Shown: positions 27,901 to 35,332 of the stretch, in pieces | Numbering within the stretch: the first letter of the stretch is position 1 | Layout: each line of letters starts with the position of its first letter | Program-made: the position numbers and the translations under genes | Assembly: GCF_035658495.1 (NCBI RefSeq) | Contig: NZ_CP141945.1 | Coordinates: 1,601,501-1,665,500 of the forward strand | Direction of reading: 5' to 3' | Origin: Novosphingobium sp. RL4 | Lineage (GTDB): Bacteria; Pseudomonadota; Alphaproteobacteria; Sphingomonadales; Sphingomonadaceae | Length of the DNA: 64,000 bases | Notes under the pieces: generated by a model | Seen by the model: only the letters and a program-made list of their open reading frames with translations | Told to the model about the DNA's origin: nothing | The model's database searches: none

Positions 27901-28376
27901 CGTTCCAGCAGGGCAGGGGCGCTCCTGCCGCAATCACCATGCCGCAGCTGCGTCCCCTCAATGAGGTGGCGGATGCGGGTGTTCGGTACTTTTCCGGCAT
28001 CGCAACTTATTCACGGAGTTTCAAGCTAGATACCCGCATTGCGAAATCCGGAGCGCTCTGGCTCGACCTTGGAGCAGTGGGCGATCTTGCCGAGGTGCGA
28101 GTGAACGGCAAGTCTGTCGGCACCTTGTGGCACGCACCCTATCGCATCGACATAGGCCGGCAGGTCCGCTCCGGGCGCAATACGGTAGAGGTGCGGATCG
28201 CCGATCTCTGGATGAATCGGCTGATCGGAGATGCCCAGAAGGGCGCTGGCAAGATCGCCTACACGATCATGCCAACATACCGGGCCGATGCGCCGCTGCG
28301 TCCTTCGGGGCTGATCGGTCCCGTCCGGCTGATGGAGCAGGTTACCGTGACTGGAGGAGAAGCCGGAAACCCCTGA
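24972..28376 (+). CDS. GH106 alpha-L-rhamnosidase, exported
   Basis: 1134 residues from a GTG preceded by GGGAGAG; the frame is open upstream but there overlaps the TetR gene. Signal peptide VRTFLALLVCSGTLALPALA. The family start PRTWWHWMNGNVTTAGIHKDLEWM (core TWWHWMNGNVTTAGIHKD) and the early TIM-barrel strands (GLGGVQAFDIDYF) are typical of GH106. A C-terminal jelly-roll (GALWLDLGAVGDLAEVRVNG, near residue 1020) resembles the sugar-binding end of these enzymes. It releases terminal L-rhamnose from glycosides such as flavonoid rhamnosides; the founding GH106 enzyme came from Sphingomonas paucimobilis. Periplasmic. Last gene of the operon that starts at 21137. Confidence 0.88.
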   Translation: MRTFLALLVCSGTLALPALARAEPEPGGPIPQIVESDDALLRGFLDPPMESRPRTWWHWMNGNVTTAGIHKDLEWMKRIGLGGVQAFDIDYFATPVIVDKRLAYMSPEWKDAFRYAAGDADRLGLELTIASSPGWSVTGGPWVAPRDGMKKLVWSETTLSGRRRFRGKIALPPSFTGPFQDIVLHEPSASTAQRLHPQFYADVATLAVREREDPPLPLPVITEANGKALDAGLLTDGKFEQALDITRDPQAGAAMVVITYPVPVTIRSATVFVPGSADMFSGPTMKVSLEVGHGGADWRHIAEIVPSLAPSTVSFDAVTAERFRLTIRPAGPLNPYDADAAPGYLGYRPTSAGAASAVKLAELHLSPQERVNQFEIKAGFGMARDYHALGTSGGSGTQDTSGSQVIDLTSRLKADGTLDWTPPAGTWKVLRMGYSLTGRTNGPASVEATGLEVDKLDAEAVSRYLNTYLDTYSSAVGGELMGNRGVRALLTDSTEVGAFNYTPGLFDAFRKARGYDPRAWLPALTGVVVGSRAGSEAFLSDWRKTIAELHASNHYGTIARVAHERGLKVYGESLEGWRVSLGDDIAMRQYADVPMVAMWTYRRDLGPRPNLLADLRGAASTAHIYGRRFAAAESFTSTRYPWAHAPSDLRRVIDLEFASGINLPVIHTSVHQPLDDRQPGLSMRHIGQFFTRHETWAEMARPWIDYIARSSFLLQQGRYAADVAYFYGEEAPVGPQAQDGYFTDTPAHFGYDFVNADAVLSLLKVEDGSLVAPGGMRYRVLYLGGNSTRMTLPILRRIARLAEDGAAVVGLPPEASPGLGEDPQEFAVLVAKLWPGSLVTEVGKGKIVASRDVEEALASLDVLPDFEAASGDDLLFLHRILADGDAYFVSNRKAAAMRTEAAFRVVGKIPEIWRADTGTVSAASYRIDGGRTFVTLPFESEESYFVVFRKPSAGQRRAEPGTRFDALRDLSNDWSVTFQQGRGAPAAITMPQLRPLNEVADAGVRYFSGIATYSRSFKLDTRIAKSGALWLDLGAVGDLAEVRVNGKSVGTLWHAPYRIDIGRQVRSGRNTVEVRIADLWMNRLIGDAQKGAGKIAYTIMPTYRADAPLRPSGLIGPVRLMEQVTVTGGEAGNP

Positions 28377-28394
28377 GAAGGCAGGCCGCGGCGA

Positions 28395-29060
28395 TCAGCG
28401 GGCGGCCAGTCCGGGGTTGCCGGCTTCCAGCGGCAGTCGCAGCGCGTTCTGGAAGTAGGCGACCAGCGTGAATTGGCCGATCAGAACGATCAGTTCGAAA
28501 ATCTGCTCGGTGTCCAGCGTGCGCGACAGCACGTCCCATGTCTCGTCATCGACCGAGGCGCGGGCTTGCAATTGCTCCGCACATCGCAGAACCGCGCGTT
28601 CGTGTTCGGACCAGAGCGGCGATGCCGATCCTTCGGCGGTGATCCGCTCGATCTCGTCGGTGGTGATGCCCAGGGCCTTTGACTGATGGACGTGTTCGCC
28701 GAATTCGTAGGGTGCCTGAAGCAGCCATCCCGTTCGCAGGATGGCCAGCTTCTGGTCGCGCCGGGCAAGTCGGCTCGCGGGCCCCATGACGGTCATGGAC
28801 AGTCCCATGATCCGCTCCCACAAGGTGCCGAACGGCAGCATCGTCACCATGATCTGGGGAACCTGCTCGATCGACAGGGACGACACGTTCCCAAATAGAG
28901 AGGCGCGCAGCCGGTCGGTAGCTTCCAGGATCTCGTCCGCACGCGCCAGGCGATCCACTGTCTCGACCCGTGGCGGTTTGCCGAGAATCTCGGCTTCCCT
29001 CAGGCGGATGCGTTCAAGTGTTTGCGGGGCCAGAGGCGCAGGGGTGGGGCAATCGCTCAC
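28395..29060 (-). CDS. Carboxymuconolactone decarboxylase/AhpD-like protein
   Basis: 221 residues from the GTG at 29060, which sits 8 bases after GGAAGGAG and overlaps the preceding stop (GTGA). A start 10 codons earlier is possible but lacks that ribosome site. The AhpD-like helical motif is EFGEHVHQSKALGITTDEI near residue 125. The CxxC pair of true alkylhydroperoxidases is absent, so peroxidase action is unlikely. The family includes gamma-carboxymuconolactone decarboxylases of aromatic breakdown. Last gene of a five-gene operon with SnoaL-, ligase-, Ddn- and EthD-type genes; role in aromatic or polyketide-like degradation is inferred. Confidence 0.82.
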   Translation of the reverse strand: MSDCPTPAPLAPQTLERIRLREAEILGKPPRVETVDRLARADEILEATDRLRASLFGNVSSLSIEQVPQIMVTMLPFGTLWERIMGLSMTVMGPASRLARRDQKLAILRTGWLLQAPYEFGEHVHQSKALGITTDEIERITAEGSASPLWSEHERAVLRCAEQLQARASVDDETWDVLSRTLDTEQIFELIVLIGQFTLVAYFQNALRLPLEAGNPGLAAR

Positions 29061-29617
29061 CAGCGAACTCCTTCCTCGCGGGACTTCCATGTGTAGGGGC
29101 GCTCATAAGAAGGGTCATCCGTGCTCCACAGGCCCTTGAGGAAACCCTGGACGTTCTTTGAATGGATCCAGGTGCCGTCGCAGTCGGCCGTGGCCTCGAT
29201 CGTGCAGCGACGCACGACGATGCGCCATTCGCCGTTCCGCTTTTCCAGTCGATCGAGATAGCGACCGATGGCAATGGTCGTGCTTTTGCCGTCGAGCCAG
29301 TAGAGGCCGCCGATCACGTAACTTTCGCAATGCGCCACGTCACCTTCCAGCTCGCAGATGTGGTTGGTGATGTTGTGGCTGGTCATGTTGAAGTTCGTGT
29401 AGTGGCCCTTGTTGGCCTTTTCCGGATAATCCGGTGCGAACGTGACGCTGGGCCCATGCTCGTCGACGCCGTCCTCCCACCAGCAACCCGTAATCTGATC
29501 GACATCCTGACGATCGCGCGCCCTGCTCTCGCGCTGGATGCAGTCGAGAATGTCCTGCCGATCCTTGAGATAGGTGACTGTTGCTTTCAGATCCGCGAGT
29601 TCCTGTTCCAGGCTCAT
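29057..29617 (-). CDS. SnoaL/NTF2-like protein
   Basis: 186 residues from the ATG at 29617 with GGGAGAG upstream; a TTG five codons earlier is less likely. After a helical start (EQELADLKATVTYLKDRQDI) comes the cone-shaped NTF2 fold pattern: IQRESRARDRQDVDQITGCW, then strands ending WRIVVRRCTIEATAD. SnoaL_4-type members are small cyclases, dehydratases, or ring-hydroxylating-dioxygenase-like subunits. It could be a hydratase or isomerase for a ring-opened intermediate. Coupled by overlap to the CMD gene and 40 bp after the ligase gene. Confidence 0.8.
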   Translation of the reverse strand: MSLEQELADLKATVTYLKDRQDILDCIQRESRARDRQDVDQITGCWWEDGVDEHGPSVTFAPDYPEKANKGHYTNFNMTSHNITNHICELEGDVAHCESYVIGGLYWLDGKSTTIAIGRYLDRLEKRNGEWRIVVRRCTIEATADCDGTWIHSKNVQGFLKGLWSTDDPSYERPYTWKSREEGVRW

Positions 29618-29657
29618 GTCGTGCTCTCCCAATGATTATTTTTATGCGGGCCGCTCG

Positions 29658-31352
29658 TCATCGGAGACGGCTGACCACTGCCTTGCGCAGATCGGCGGTC
29701 TTGATCTTCGAGCTGCCGGTGGTCTTGAGTTCGTCGTTGCCGAAGAACAGCACCGTGCGGGGCACCTTGAAACTGGCGAGACGGCTACGCGCGAAGGACC
29801 GGATCTGGTCGGCCGACAGGGCTGCGCCTTCCAGCGGCACCACGCAGCTGACCACAATTTCGCCCAGCAGAGGATCGGGCACTCCCACCGTCTGCGCAAT
29901 TTTTACGCCAGGGCAATCACGGAGCACCGCATCGATCTCCAGCGGGGAGACGTTGGCGCCGCCGGTCTTTATGATGTCGTTGAGTCGGCCTTCCCAGAAC
30001 AGACGGCCTTCTGCGTCCAGCCAACCGCCGTCCCCGGTTCGAAAGAAGCCCTCATCGTCCAGCGTCTCGTCGAGTGGCACGCCAAGATAGCCCAGCATCA
30101 GCGTGGGGCCCTTCACCGCGACTTCGCCGCGGTGCCCGAGTGGCACGGTCTGGCCTGTCACGGGATCGACGATCCGGATGGTCGATCCTGCCGTGGGGCG
30201 GCCATGGCTTCCCGCTGTTTCACTTTCCGGAGTGCCGGCCGGAAAGACCGAAATCAGTGTGAATGTTTCGGTGCTGCCGTAGGCGCGAGGCTCCGTCCAG
30301 TTGGCCGAAACACTCGGGTGGTGGGCCAGCGGAAAGGCGCCATCCACATAGTGCAGCGCGGACAGGTCGGCCTCGGCATAACCAGGCACGGCTTCGAGCT
30401 GCGGCCATTGGTGCGGCCAGGCGAGTAGCATCGTCGCCCTTTCCGCCTGGATCAGGGCGAGCGCGGCTTCGGGATCGAACCAGCGCTGGAGCAGAAGACA
30501 ACCGCCGGACGAGAGCGTTCCGCCCAGCGCCATGGTGAAATTGCCCGAGAAGAAGAAGCCGTTGGCGGACCATGTTCGTGGCGGGTCCGTGACCCCGTAC
30601 CAGCTCTTCCAGCGCCAAAGCTGCAGGCAGATCGCCCGGTGAGCGGACATTATGCCTTTTGCCTTGCCCGTCGAGCCGGACGAAAAGAACAGGGTGCCTG
30701 GATCGCTGGGGAGCACCGCCGCGGCGCAAGCCTCGATCACGCCGTCGGGAATGGTGTCTCCGCGCGCCAGAAACGAGGACCAGCCTTCTACCGCGCCTGT
30801 TCCCTCATCCCCGTCGACGCGCGCAACATGGCTGAGGAACGGGAAACGGGCAGAGAGGCATTGGTCGGGAATGCCTGCTGCGATACCAGGCTCCAGTTCG
30901 CCCAGCATCGCCGCGAAGTCCTTCTTGAGCACGTGCCGCTCAACCAGCAGGATAGCGCAACACGACGCTTCCAGCACCTCACCAATTTCCGGCGCGGTGA
31001 AGAAGGTGCTGATTGTCGTGGCGACGCCTCCCGCCAGTGCGGTGCCGAACAGGCAGGAAAGGAACTCCAGCCGGTTGGTCATGAGTAGGCCGACGCGTGT
31101 GCCTTTCCCTACGCCGCAGGCCTTGAGCGCCCGGGCCACTTCGTTGGCGCGCGCCCAAAGATCGTCATAGCTCCAGCGGATGACTTCGCCGTCCAGATGG
31201 ATGACGGCTGCTTCACTGGCACCATGTCGCTGTACGATCTCTTGAAGATAGGCACCCAGCGTCAGGGCGCCGCAAGCTGTCTCTTGCGAAAGAGGAATGC
31301 CGCGCGCGTAGGATAGTGCCGTTTCCTCGCTCGTCATTGATGTGCCGGCCAT
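29658..31352 (-). CDS. Class I adenylate-forming acyl-CoA ligase
   Basis: 564 residues; the ATG at 31352 follows the Ddn-like gene's stop by 6 bp, and a second ATG (MTSEE) is 5 codons in. Motifs: TLFFSSGSTGKAKGIMSAHR (A3, P-loop), YGSTETFTL (A5), RTGDGGWLDAEGRLFWEGRL (A7-A8), and a late lysine in TTGSSKIKTADLR (A10). It makes acyl-AMP then acyl-CoA from an unknown acid. This is the second ligase of the island and not a close copy of the one at 19221, so it probably acts on a different acid. Cytosolic. Confidence 0.85.
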   Translation of the reverse strand: MAGTSMTSEETALSYARGIPLSQETACGALTLGAYLQEIVQRHGASEAAVIHLDGEVIRWSYDDLWARANEVARALKACGVGKGTRVGLLMTNRLEFLSCLFGTALAGGVATTISTFFTAPEIGEVLEASCCAILLVERHVLKKDFAAMLGELEPGIAAGIPDQCLSARFPFLSHVARVDGDEGTGAVEGWSSFLARGDTIPDGVIEACAAAVLPSDPGTLFFSSGSTGKAKGIMSAHRAICLQLWRWKSWYGVTDPPRTWSANGFFFSGNFTMALGGTLSSGGCLLLQRWFDPEAALALIQAERATMLLAWPHQWPQLEAVPGYAEADLSALHYVDGAFPLAHHPSVSANWTEPRAYGSTETFTLISVFPAGTPESETAGSHGRPTAGSTIRIVDPVTGQTVPLGHRGEVAVKGPTLMLGYLGVPLDETLDDEGFFRTGDGGWLDAEGRLFWEGRLNDIIKTGGANVSPLEIDAVLRDCPGVKIAQTVGVPDPLLGEIVVSCVVPLEGAALSADQIRSFARSRLASFKVPRTVLFFGNDELKTTGSSKIKTADLRKAVVSRLR

Positions 31353-31358
31353 CGGAAA

Positions 31359-31874
31359 TCAGGTGGTCCGGATGCCGGTGGCATCATCGGGACGGAAAAC
31401 CGGAATCTCCCCGGCTGCCTTGAACATCACCAGCGGCAGTACGCGCGCGGTAGAATTCTGGTAGGTTTCGTAGAAGGGATGGCAGTCGATGAAGAAGGAC
31501 CACACCTTCTCGCGTTCGGCACCTTCTGGCTCACGCCAGGTTCCACGGAATGCCTGGGTCGCGATCTGGAACTCGATTTCCGGTTGCTCGACGATATTGA
31601 GATACCAGGCCGGATGATGGTCAGCCCCGCCCTTCGATGCGCAAATCACCACTTCGCCGCCGATGTCGGCGTAGCACAGGGGCGTGATGAAGGTTTTCCC
31701 GCTCTTGCGCCCCTCGTACTTGACCAGGCAATGCGTTGCGAAGGCACGGCCACCAACGGCGGTGATGTCCATGATGTGACCCTTCGCCCCGCCGGAAGAA
31801 AGGTACATCTCTCGGTGTTCGCTTACCCAGTCGCGCCGGGCTTCGCGGATCACCTGCATGTTTTCATCGCTCAT
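31359..31874 (-). CDS. Ddn/DUF385-type nitroreductase-quinone reductase fold protein
   Basis: 171 residues. The core CLVKYEGRKSGKTFITPLCYA, here cited as KYEGRKSGKTFITPLCY, and the following GGEVVICASKGGADHHPAWY are typical of deazaflavin-dependent nitroreductase (Ddn) split-barrel proteins. These use F420H2 or flavin in actinobacteria. In a proteobacterial aromatic-type operon the cofactor is uncertain: it could be F420, FMN or another ligand. It may reduce a quinone or enone intermediate. Six bases separate it from the EthD gene. Confidence 0.82.
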   Translation of the reverse strand: MSDENMQVIREARRDWVSEHREMYLSSGGAKGHIMDITAVGGRAFATHCLVKYEGRKSGKTFITPLCYADIGGEVVICASKGGADHHPAWYLNIVEQPEIEFQIATQAFRGTWREPEGAEREKVWSFFIDCHPFYETYQNSTARVLPLVMFKAAGEIPVFRPDDATGIRTT

Positions 31875-31879
31875 TCCAT

Positions 31880-32302
31880 TTACTCCGTTTCATCGCCGTG
31901 GCGAAGAACGACATGTGTCGGTTCGCCATGAGGGCCCATCGGGGAGTCGTAATCGATCACCGAACAGACCGGGTTGGCATGGCTGGCGAACAGGCGCCGC
32001 TCATCCTCCATCGTCATCGGCAGGCGCGCGGGATCGGAAATGATGCGCTGGGAGGCTTCGAAATCCTCCCGGCTGTTCCACCAGATCTCAATCAGGCAAT
32101 CGTAGCCGGAATCGTGGATTTCACCGGTTATGGGGTTCCTTTCGGGCGTCAGATACCGGCGGACATAGCGCACCGCATTGGGCAGCGCGGGCTTCGCACC
32201 CATCTTCTTCGCAAGCTGGGAATGCTGGTTTTCATAATAGTCGAGGAAGGCGTCCATCGACATATCCGGCCGCTTCCGGAAGAAGCAGATCTGCTTGAAC
32301 AT
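31880..32302 (-). CDS. EthD-domain protein
   Basis: 140 residues from the ATG at 32302, preceded by GCGAGGGTGCTCG; the ORF extends 14 codons further but without a ribosome site. The start MFKQICFFRKRPDMSMDAFL and the ensuing YYENQHSQLAKKMGAKPAL are the dimeric alpha/beta-barrel pattern of EthD. Family members assist cytochrome P450 ether cleavage or work as small cyclases in aromatic pathways. First gene of the operon, divergent from a LysR regulator with 93 bp between starts. Role inferred from that context. Confidence 0.85.
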   Translation of the reverse strand: MFKQICFFRKRPDMSMDAFLDYYENQHSQLAKKMGAKPALPNAVRYVRRYLTPERNPITGEIHDSGYDCLIEIWWNSREDFEASQRIISDPARLPMTMEDERRLFASHANPVCSVIDYDSPMGPHGEPTHVVLRHGDETE

Positions 32303-32395
32303 CGAGCACCCTCGCTTGTCATTATGGACCGAGCATTGCGGCAAGCGGGGTATGAGGTCTAATGCTGAATTCGTGTATCTCCATGCGGATTGTTT

Positions 32396-33265
32396 ATGGA
32401 CCTCTCACTTGGCAAGTTGCAGCACCTGCTCGCCGTCGCACGCTGCGGCAGCTTCTCGCGCGCTGCGATCGAGCTGAACCTCAGCCAGCCGGCATTGAGC
32501 CGAAGCATAGCGACGATCGAGGAGCGCTACGGCTTTGCGATTTTCAATCGCGTCGGCCATGGTGTGGAGCCGACCGCAGCCGGGCTTCAGGTTCTGGAGC
32601 AGGCGCGTCCTCTGCTACAAGGGTTGCGGGTCTTCGAAAGCAATATGGGACTTCTGGCTGGTGGGCGTAGCGGGCGGCTGTCGATGGGGATGGCGCCGCT
32701 GCTGGCCAGCGAGCTGGTTCCACGCTTCTCCGGCGACTTTTTCGGCGCCGGTAATGTGCAGCTTCGCGTCATGGTCCGGCCGGGGGAAGAACTGATCGAG
32801 GCGCTTGCCAACGACGAGGTCGAGCTGATCTTCTTTCCCGGTCCGCATGTTGCCGATGCCGGGGAAATCGAGCTGCAACATGTCGGCGATGCGCGCCCGG
32901 TGTGCGTGGTACGTCAGGGGCATCCCCTGCTTGCCCGCAAGCGTCTCCAACTTGCCGATCTGGCTGATTATCCATGGGCGAGTTCTGTCGAAGATCCGGT
33001 CGGGCCGCCGATCCCGAGCCGTTCGCGCATGGTCTGTGAAAACTATCACATCCTGCGGGACGCGGTTATGGCCGCAGATATGGTCTGCATCTGCTCTCAG
33101 GCGTTTATATCCGAGGAATTGCGCGATGGCCGGCTGGTAGCAGTCGCCATCGAGGGAATGCCGCTTCCGCCAACCGCGATCTTCGCGGGCCGGCTCAAGG
33201 GCAGGGTCCATTCCCCGCTCGCCGCAAGAGGGTTGGCGGCGATACGCGGATATCTGGCGGGATGA
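32396..33265 (+). CDS. LysR family regulator
   Basis: 289 residues from the ATG at 32396; a TTG two codons earlier is weaker. The N-terminal winged HTH (residues about 5-62) has LLAVARCGSFSRAAIELNLS then QPALSRSIATIEERYG, the standard LysR pattern, followed by the periplasmic-binding-like effector domain. It is divergent from the EthD/Ddn/ligase/SnoaL/CMD operon and probably activates it when the aromatic substrate or intermediate is present. Cytoplasmic. Target inferred from position. Confidence 0.88.
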   Translation: MDLSLGKLQHLLAVARCGSFSRAAIELNLSQPALSRSIATIEERYGFAIFNRVGHGVEPTAAGLQVLEQARPLLQGLRVFESNMGLLAGGRSGRLSMGMAPLLASELVPRFSGDFFGAGNVQLRVMVRPGEELIEALANDEVELIFFPGPHVADAGEIELQHVGDARPVCVVRQGHPLLARKRLQLADLADYPWASSVEDPVGPPIPSRSRMVCENYHILRDAVMAADMVCICSQAFISEELRDGRLVAVAIEGMPLPPTAIFAGRLKGRVHSPLAARGLAAIRGYLAG

Positions 33266-33306
33266 CGCTGCGGTTCATCCCCGCCGATCGGCTTGCACTT
33301 CGCGTT

Positions 33307-35166
33307 TCATTGCACGGCGTAGCTTGATGCCTCGTTGGGGTCGCCGCTCACGTATCGCACCTGCTGCGGGTAGGGGGCGATGGGCGCCGAGCGCCTGACC
33401 GGGCTTTCCGGCGGGGTCTCGATGACGATCGAATCGGGAGCCTTTCCGTTTTCAACCCAGTCCACCATCAAGGCATAGAACTGGCCCGGCGCGACGAGTG
33501 GTGGGTGCGCATCGGGATTGGAGGTGCCGTTCGGCGACATGTGGCCGACACCGGGCAAGAGGTAGAGACGGAAGAAGTCGTGCACATTCTGCGCGCCGCC
33601 CATCTTTTCAAGCACCCGGTCGTAATAGCGGATCGTGCCCTGGACCGGAATCGCTTCGTCGTTCCAGCCGTGCCAGCTCAGGAACTTCCCGCCGCGTGCC
33701 TTGAACGCGGAGAGATCAGGATCGTCGCTTGCGAGGCCGCCGAACGTGCTGTCGAGTTCGGTCCCGCGGTCGAAGGCGTGGGAGAGTTCCTGATAGGTCA
33801 AAGCGGTCCATCCCCCCTCGCCGTTGCCGGACGCATTGCGAAAGGTTGGATTGGCCAGGCGCGGGTTGGCCAGTTCCAGCGCGACCTGATCGGCCACGTA
33901 TCCTTCGTGCGCATTGGAACTGCCGTAGCCGATATTGGCGAAGTAGGCCTGATAGAGCGATGTGCCGCGCATCAGCCCATACCATTTGTGTGGGCCGGCA
34001 AGCGCCGTTCCCGCGCCGTTGTCGCGATGGGGATCAGGTGCCGAGCCGTCACTGGTCATGCCGTACCACATCTGGTTGACGACACGCGCCTGGGATAGCG
34101 AAAGGGCATCAGGACTGGTATTCGTGCCGCCGTCTTCCACGTGCAGCACTGCGGGGTCCTTGGTCGGATCGTAAGTGCAGGCAAGGTTGTCCGTCACATA
34201 TCCCATGTGCTGCCCGCCAACCGTGTCGCAGGCCGCGATCGCTGCATTGGAGACGAGGTCCATCTGGGCCTTGGTCAGGTAACGGCCGCTGAGTTCCCGT
34301 TCTACAACGAGGCTGCGATAGACATCGGCGGTAACCCATTGGGCCCAGTTGAGTGCCGGAAGGCTGGCAATGATGCCGTCGTAGTCGCCCGGATACTGCT
34401 GGGCGAGCCGGTAGCCATGGCGTCCGCCGGTCGATACGCCTTCATAATAGGCGTGGTGCGCCGGCTTTCCGTAGTAAGCCCGCGCGATCTGCTTGGTCTT
34501 CTCGGCCATCACATGCATCGCCCGGTGCGCGTAGTCCTCCCAGAGCTGCCTGGCAGGGGACCCATCCGGATTGATGGCCCAGGCACCATTGGTGGGGACA
34601 TGGCCGGAATCGGTGCTGGCGGAAACTGCGCTTTCTCCACCCGCCGTCAGTGCGGCATAGGGCCAGCCGATTGCGTCCGGAGAGCTGTGCTGACCGCCGT
34701 CGAAGCCGCCAAGGCCGCCGATATTGTGTATCCTTCCATTCCAGGCAGCGGGCCTGGGCAGCCATACTTCGATGCCGATGCCGGGCGAAGTGGAAGGCGC
34801 GCCGACAGGGCCCGGATTGCCCGGTCCCACCACCAGCTTGATCAGGCAAAGGTCCGAGGGTGCGACGGCGGTGTGGGCCGAGGCCGGTTCCGAAATCACC
34901 AGCGGTTCGCCCTTGTGAAACTCCCGAACGAGCAGGACGTGCGTAAGGCCGTCGGCCTCGATGTCGGTCTTGAGATGTGCAGGTATCATGCAGAACGCTC
35001 CGCTGGAGGCGTAGGAAGGGATGACGAGGGTCAGATTGCAAAGCGCAGGAGCAGCCAGGAACAGGATGGCCGGCCCGAAAGTACCGGCTTTCCGCCGGCG
35101 CTGCCGTGCAGAGGCTGCGGTCCGGCCGAATGGGTGTGGGACACGTTCGAAGATGTCACGCAGCAC
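33307..35166 (-). CDS. Tannase/feruloyl-esterase family hydrolase 1 (Cys-less)
   Basis: 619 residues from a GTG preceded by ACGAGG at a good spacing. A signal-like stretch (FGPAILFLAAPALCNLTLVI) follows a basic n-region, so it is probably exported. The alpha/beta hydrolase features of the tannase family are present: nucleophile motif EGVSTGGRHGY near residue 243 and a late LLPGVGHMSPNG near residue 540. In canonical tannase/feruloyl esterases the serine and histidine are flanked by a disulfide (CS-D-HC). Here both partner cysteines are replaced (VS and HM). It hydrolyses aromatic or other esters, substrate unknown. Confidence 0.82.
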   Translation of the reverse strand: MLRDIFERVPHPFGRTAASARQRRRKAGTFGPAILFLAAPALCNLTLVIPSYASSGAFCMIPAHLKTDIEADGLTHVLLVREFHKGEPLVISEPASAHTAVAPSDLCLIKLVVGPGNPGPVGAPSTSPGIGIEVWLPRPAAWNGRIHNIGGLGGFDGGQHSSPDAIGWPYAALTAGGESAVSASTDSGHVPTNGAWAINPDGSPARQLWEDYAHRAMHVMAEKTKQIARAYYGKPAHHAYYEGVSTGGRHGYRLAQQYPGDYDGIIASLPALNWAQWVTADVYRSLVVERELSGRYLTKAQMDLVSNAAIAACDTVGGQHMGYVTDNLACTYDPTKDPAVLHVEDGGTNTSPDALSLSQARVVNQMWYGMTSDGSAPDPHRDNGAGTALAGPHKWYGLMRGTSLYQAYFANIGYGSSNAHEGYVADQVALELANPRLANPTFRNASGNGEGGWTALTYQELSHAFDRGTELDSTFGGLASDDPDLSAFKARGGKFLSWHGWNDEAIPVQGTIRYYDRVLEKMGGAQNVHDFFRLYLLPGVGHMSPNGTSNPDAHPPLVAPGQFYALMVDWVENGKAPDSIVIETPPESPVRRSAPIAPYPQQVRYVSGDPNEASSYAVQ

Positions 35167-35293
35167 GGCACAGCCTCGTGGCGCGGTGGCGCGCTCTCAT
35201 GGTTCACTCTCCCGCTTGCCTCGTAGCTCTGTCTTTGCGAATGGCAGCGCTTGTCGTTTGCGACTTCCTGAGGCAGGTATCCGGGATGAAAAA

Positions 35294-35307
35294 CCCCCAA
35301 ATGGGGG
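35294..35307. promoter_or_regulatory. Perfect palindrome between tannase 1 and LuxR gene
   Basis: CCCCCAAATGGGGG, 6-bp arms around AA, 26 bp before the LuxR-type start and about 130 bp before the tannase start. Position and symmetry suggest an operator for the LuxR-type protein or for an unknown regulator. No second copy was seen in the window. Confidence 0.45.
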
Positions 35308-35332
35308 CTGTGGCCAAGCGCGGCAGGAGCGC

